Positions 63,616 through 64,000 of a stretch of 64,000 bases of DNA are shown piece by piece. Within the stretch, counting starts at the first letter, position 1, and each line of letters opens with the position of its first letter. The notes below the pieces were generated by a model, which ran no database searches, had not been told where the DNA came from, and saw only the letters and a program-made list of their open reading frames with translations. Position numbers and translations under genes: made by a program. The stretch is from Rhododendron vialii (Eukaryota > Streptophyta > Magnoliopsida > Ericales > Ericaceae), in NCBI RefSeq assembly GCF_030253575.1, contig NC_080558.1:2304001-2368000 (forward strand), given 5' to 3'.

Positions 63616-64000
63616 TGTTATGATCCCAGTGCAAGGTATGGGACTTGTCCCACATCGGGGGTATGGGCTCTCGATGGGGGGTTAATAAGTCCTTGGGCAC
63701 CCTTCCCTCATTGGCTAGCTTTTGGGGGCGAGTTCTACCCGGGGGCTTGTTACATTGGTATCGAGAGCCAGGCTTTTCTTCGCCTGTGGAGAGCCATTGC
63801 AATGGCCGATGGAACTAGAGGCCAAGAATTCAAGAGATTGGATGAATCTATTCGTCTGCTTAAGGAGGGTTACGAAGTTCACAGTACCGAGATGGGGGAA
63901 ATCAAGCATTCTTTGAAAGATTTGGGGGATATTAAGGAATTGCTGACTGCTATTACTCTGAAATACGATCAGATAGCTGCTCATATCTATGGAAAGAAAC
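63616..64000 (+). mobile_element. LTR retrotransposon, 5' end (Ty3-like)
   Basis: A short 5' LTR, 63616-63754 (139 bp), begins TGTTATGATCCC and ends CTTGTTACA. It is followed at once by TTGGTATCGAGAGCC, a tRNA-Met-type primer site, and from 63802 by an open frame starting MADGTRGQEFKRLDESIRLL that stays open to the window end and looks like the N-terminus of a plant Ty3-type gag. What is visible looks whole. The rest lies beyond 64000, so age cannot be judged. It sits inside the PPR pseudogene. The LTR shares GGACTTGTCCCACATCG with the small TRIM elements in this window. Confidence 0.85.

Overview
This is nuclear DNA of a flowering plant, almost certainly a eudicot. Genes have many short exons, GT-AG introns and AT-rich intergenic DNA. 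Every recognisable protein is a plant family (trichome birefringence-like, RHF1, plastid ADP-glucose pyrophosphorylase, peroxisomal adenine nucleotide carrier, ANP/NPK1 MAPKKK, F-box/FBD, PRP22-type helicase, PPR). Nothing bacterial, viral-episomal or organellar was seen. The species cannot be fixed from the sequence alone.

Layout, left to right. (1) 1-620: last exon of a trichome birefringence-like gene (+). (2) 3419-5347: broken short-chain dehydrogenase gene (+). (3) 7436-10842: RHF1A-type RING-H2 ubiquitin ligase (-), 7 coding exons. (4) 13515-19653: ADP-glucose pyrophosphorylase large subunit, APL1 type (-), 15 coding exons, 524 aa. (5) 20935-24369: peroxisomal adenine nucleotide carrier (-), 5 exons, 320 aa, with a very young TRIM element in intron 4. 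(6) 25887-32665: ANP-type MAPKKK (+), 17 exons, 668 aa, last intron GC-AG. (7) 36200-44597: locally multiplied F-box/FBD locus, two decayed copies followed by one apparently intact gene. (8) 44600-54700: about 10 kb of transposon-rich DNA with foldback MITEs, a dead hAT transposase, a 42-base G run and a LINE fragment. (9) 54735-55125: inverted, decayed copy of the 3' end of the MAPKKK gene. (10) 55428-59875: DEAH-box splicing helicase (-), 2 exons, 1102 aa. (11) 62280-63615: broken LOI1/MEF11-type PPR gene (-), cut at its 5' side by an LTR retrotransposon that runs off the window at 64000.

The five complete conserved genes were rebuilt exon by exon. In each, every exon join keeps phase and the total length fits the family. 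They are ordinary housekeeping or signalling genes with unrelated jobs: ubiquitin ligation, starch synthesis, peroxisomal ATP import, cytokinesis/stress MAPK signalling and splicing. They do not form a pathway. The carrier and MAPKKK genes are head to head over about 1.5 kb.

I found no convincing new biological system. The distinctive content is structural: a TRIM with apparently identical LTRs and a perfect target duplication; a second older TRIM, also with a perfect target duplication; a GC-AG intron and a duplicated decoy acceptor in the MAPKKK; an inverted fragment of that gene 22 kb away; an F-box array apparently reshaped by unequal exchange; several foldback elements; and a GA repeat placed so that it puts a start codon out of frame. 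Exon boundaries are inferred from splice consensus, phase and family knowledge, without transcript data. UTRs were not determined.
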